From Anaerolineae bacterium CG2_30_64_16 (GTDB lineage Bacteria; Chloroflexota; Anaerolineae; CG2-30-64-16): a stretch of 6,226 nt of DNA. The notes beneath the pieces are model-generated. The model worked only from the letters and a program-made list of their open reading frames with translations. It was not told where the DNA came from and ran no database searches. Below, piece after piece: positions 5,359 to 6,226 of this stretch. The DNA lies in contig MNXL01000318.1 in the NCBI GenBank assembly GCA_001871755.1, positions 1 to 6,226 on the forward strand. Reading direction: 5' to 3'. The position numbers were made by a program, and so were the translations under genes. Every line of letters begins with the position of its first letter. Positions within the stretch are counted from its first letter, which is position 1.

Positions 5359-6162
5359 ATGTTGGATCACACGCTGCGTGGCTACAAGGACCGGCTGTTG
5401 AGGCCTCTGGTGGTTCCATTGGACCGCGTCTCTCCCAATGTCGTGACGCTGCTGGCGATGGTCGTTGGCCTGGCCGCTGCCGTGATGGCAGCCAGACAGA
5501 TGGTCGCCCTGGGGTTGGTGCTGTGGCTGGCCAGCCGGATCCTGGATGGCCTCGACGGGTTGCTGGCGCGCGTGCATGAGCAGCAGACGGACTTCGGCGG
5601 CTACCTGGACATCGTGGCAGATTTTGCGGTGTATGCCGCGGTGCCCATCGGCCTCTTCCTGGGCCGCGCCACGGCCGGGCTTGGTGTCAGCCTGGCGCTC
5701 CTGCTGGGCAGCTTCTACGTCAACGCCGCGTCGTGGATGTATCTGTCGGCGATCCTGGAGAAGCGCAGCGCAGGCGCCAGCGCTCGCGGCGAGCTGACCA
5801 CGGTGACGATGCCGGCCGGTCTGGTGGGCGGCACGGAGACGATCCTTTTCTATGCCGCTTTCCTGATCTGGCCTGGGGCGCTGCCATGGCTCTTCCTCGC
5901 CATGGCGGGGCTGGTGCTGCTCGGCGTGATCCAACGCCTGTGGTGGGCGCAGCGCCACCTGCTCGAAACCCCCGTCCATCTGGCAAGGTGGCCTGTGCGG
6001 GAGATCGTCGTGCAAGACAAGGCCAACGGCGCTGTGGTAGATCGGGAGATTGCTGTCTTCGATGCATGGGGAGGTTGGAGTGGCGATGAAAAAGACGTTG
6101 TGGAAAAAGATGAGGATGTAGATAGTATAGTTGCTGACTTTTTAGGAGGTTGGCAACTATAG
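5359..6162 (+). CDS. CDP-alcohol phosphatidyltransferase with unusual acidic C-terminal tail
   Basis: The protein has 267 residues and belongs to the integral membrane family that transfers a phosphatidyl group from a CDP-linked lipid to an alcohol, releasing CMP. The full family signature D-x2-D-G-x2-A-R-x8-G-x3-D-x3-D is present (D63, D66, G67, A70, R71, G80, D84, D88). About six membrane segments are seen (roughly 29-45, 48-62, 86-103, 108-131, 155-172, 174-192). The acceptor cannot be told from sequence alone; glycerol phosphate, inositol phosphate and others all share this motif. Family members are often near 200 residues, and the recognisable part ends near residue 202. The remaining 65 residues are soluble and, from about 235, acidic (GDEKDVVEKDEDVDS), encoded by AT-rich DNA unlike the rest. 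The start has GAGGAGG 8 bases upstream. Thioredoxin is 163 bp upstream on the same strand, so co-transcription is possible. Confidence 0.9.
   Translation: MLDHTLRGYKDRLLRPLVVPLDRVSPNVVTLLAMVVGLAAAVMAARQMVALGLVLWLASRILDGLDGLLARVHEQQTDFGGYLDIVADFAVYAAVPIGLFLGRATAGLGVSLALLLGSFYVNAASWMYLSAILEKRSAGASARGELTTVTMPAGLVGGTETILFYAAFLIWPGALPWLFLAMAGLVLLGVIQRLWWAQRHLLETPVHLARWPVREIVVQDKANGAVVDREIAVFDAWGGWSGDEKDVVEKDEDVDSIVADFLGGWQL
6126..6161. repeat. Inverted repeat over the phosphatidyltransferase stop codon
   Basis: TATAGTTGC (6126-6134) and GCAACTATA (6153-6161) are perfect reverse complements with 18 bases between. The right arm includes the first two bases of the TAG stop. The loop contains TTTTT, but no T-run follows the stem in the + direction, so a classic terminator is not supported. 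Confidence 0.55.
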
Positions 6163-6163
6163 C

Positions 6164-6226
6164 CTAGCGCCGCGCCCACGCCAGCCAGGTCGTGAACAGG
6201 CGCTTGACCGTGGGCGTCAGGCGCGT
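6164..6226 (-). CDS. C-terminal end of an unidentified gene, cut by the right edge
   Basis: Reading the minus strand from 6226 gives TRLTPTVKRLFTTWLAWARR followed by TAG (6164-6166). All 20 codons end in G or C, matching the codon style of the other genes here and supporting real coding. Only the last 20 residues are visible, with a basic, Trp-containing tail, so the family cannot be told. The gene converges on the phosphatidyltransferase with a single base between the two stops. Confidence 0.5.
   Translation of the reverse strand, partial: TRLTPTVKRLFTTWLAWARR

Noticed and set aside
5281..6015. 244-codon minus-strand open frame opposite the phosphatidyltransferase
   Set aside because: The translation is Gln/His-rich shadow sequence with no recognisable domain, while the + strand has the complete family signature.
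6086..6121. Small gene starting ATGAAAAAG at 6086
   Set aside because: It gives only 11 codons (MKKTLWKKMRM) before TAG and lies inside the phosphatidyltransferase frame; the GGAGG upstream is 11 bases away, too far to be convincing.

Overview
The window is high-GC bacterial DNA from one replicon. No rRNA, tRNA, transposase or CRISPR array is visible. Long Pro/Thr/Ala linkers, membrane-anchored Ig-like repeat proteins, a lipoprotein signal followed by a 'TPTPT' type linker, and almost exclusive G/C at third codon positions would suit a Chloroflexota (Chloroflexi) genome. That placement is an inference from style and is not proven by a marker gene.

Left third (1-2661, + strand): a two-gene unit. 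The first gene is cut by the left edge. It has an Ala/Glu/Pro-rich region built from a nearly perfect 90-bp tandem repeat (30 residues per unit), then two helix-hairpin-helix (H3TH-like) domains at its C-terminus. Two bases after its stop begins a membrane-anchored protein of 575 residues with five bacterial Ig-like repeats and a Pro-rich linker.

Middle (2693-4535, - strand): a near-consensus sigma70-type promoter (TTGTCA-17-TAAAAT) drives a probable two-gene operon. Its first gene is odd: a lipoprotein signal peptide and Pro/Thr linker are joined in frame to only the last five or so transmembrane segments of an MFS transporter. The second gene encodes a compact metalloenzyme of the alkaline phosphatase / independent phosphoglycerate mutase superfamily with a full set of metal ligands. 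This operon converges on the Ig-repeat gene across 31 bp.

Right third (4812-6226): a thioredoxin (WCGPC) and a CDP-alcohol phosphatidyltransferase lie on the + strand, divergent from the minus-strand operon. The end of an unidentified minus-strand gene enters from the right edge, 1 bp past the phosphatidyltransferase stop. That enzyme carries an unexpected AT-rich, acidic C-terminal tail.

The most striking non-coding signal is in the 163-bp gap between thioredoxin and the phosphatidyltransferase. Four different palindromes lie there, each exactly 18 bp (8-bp arms around 2 bases, with a TT-NN-AA core). They are spaced 30, 33 and 32 bp start to start, and a 9-bp long-range stem encloses the middle two. 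It looks like a structured RNA element or a phased array of protein sites; I cannot assign it to a known family.
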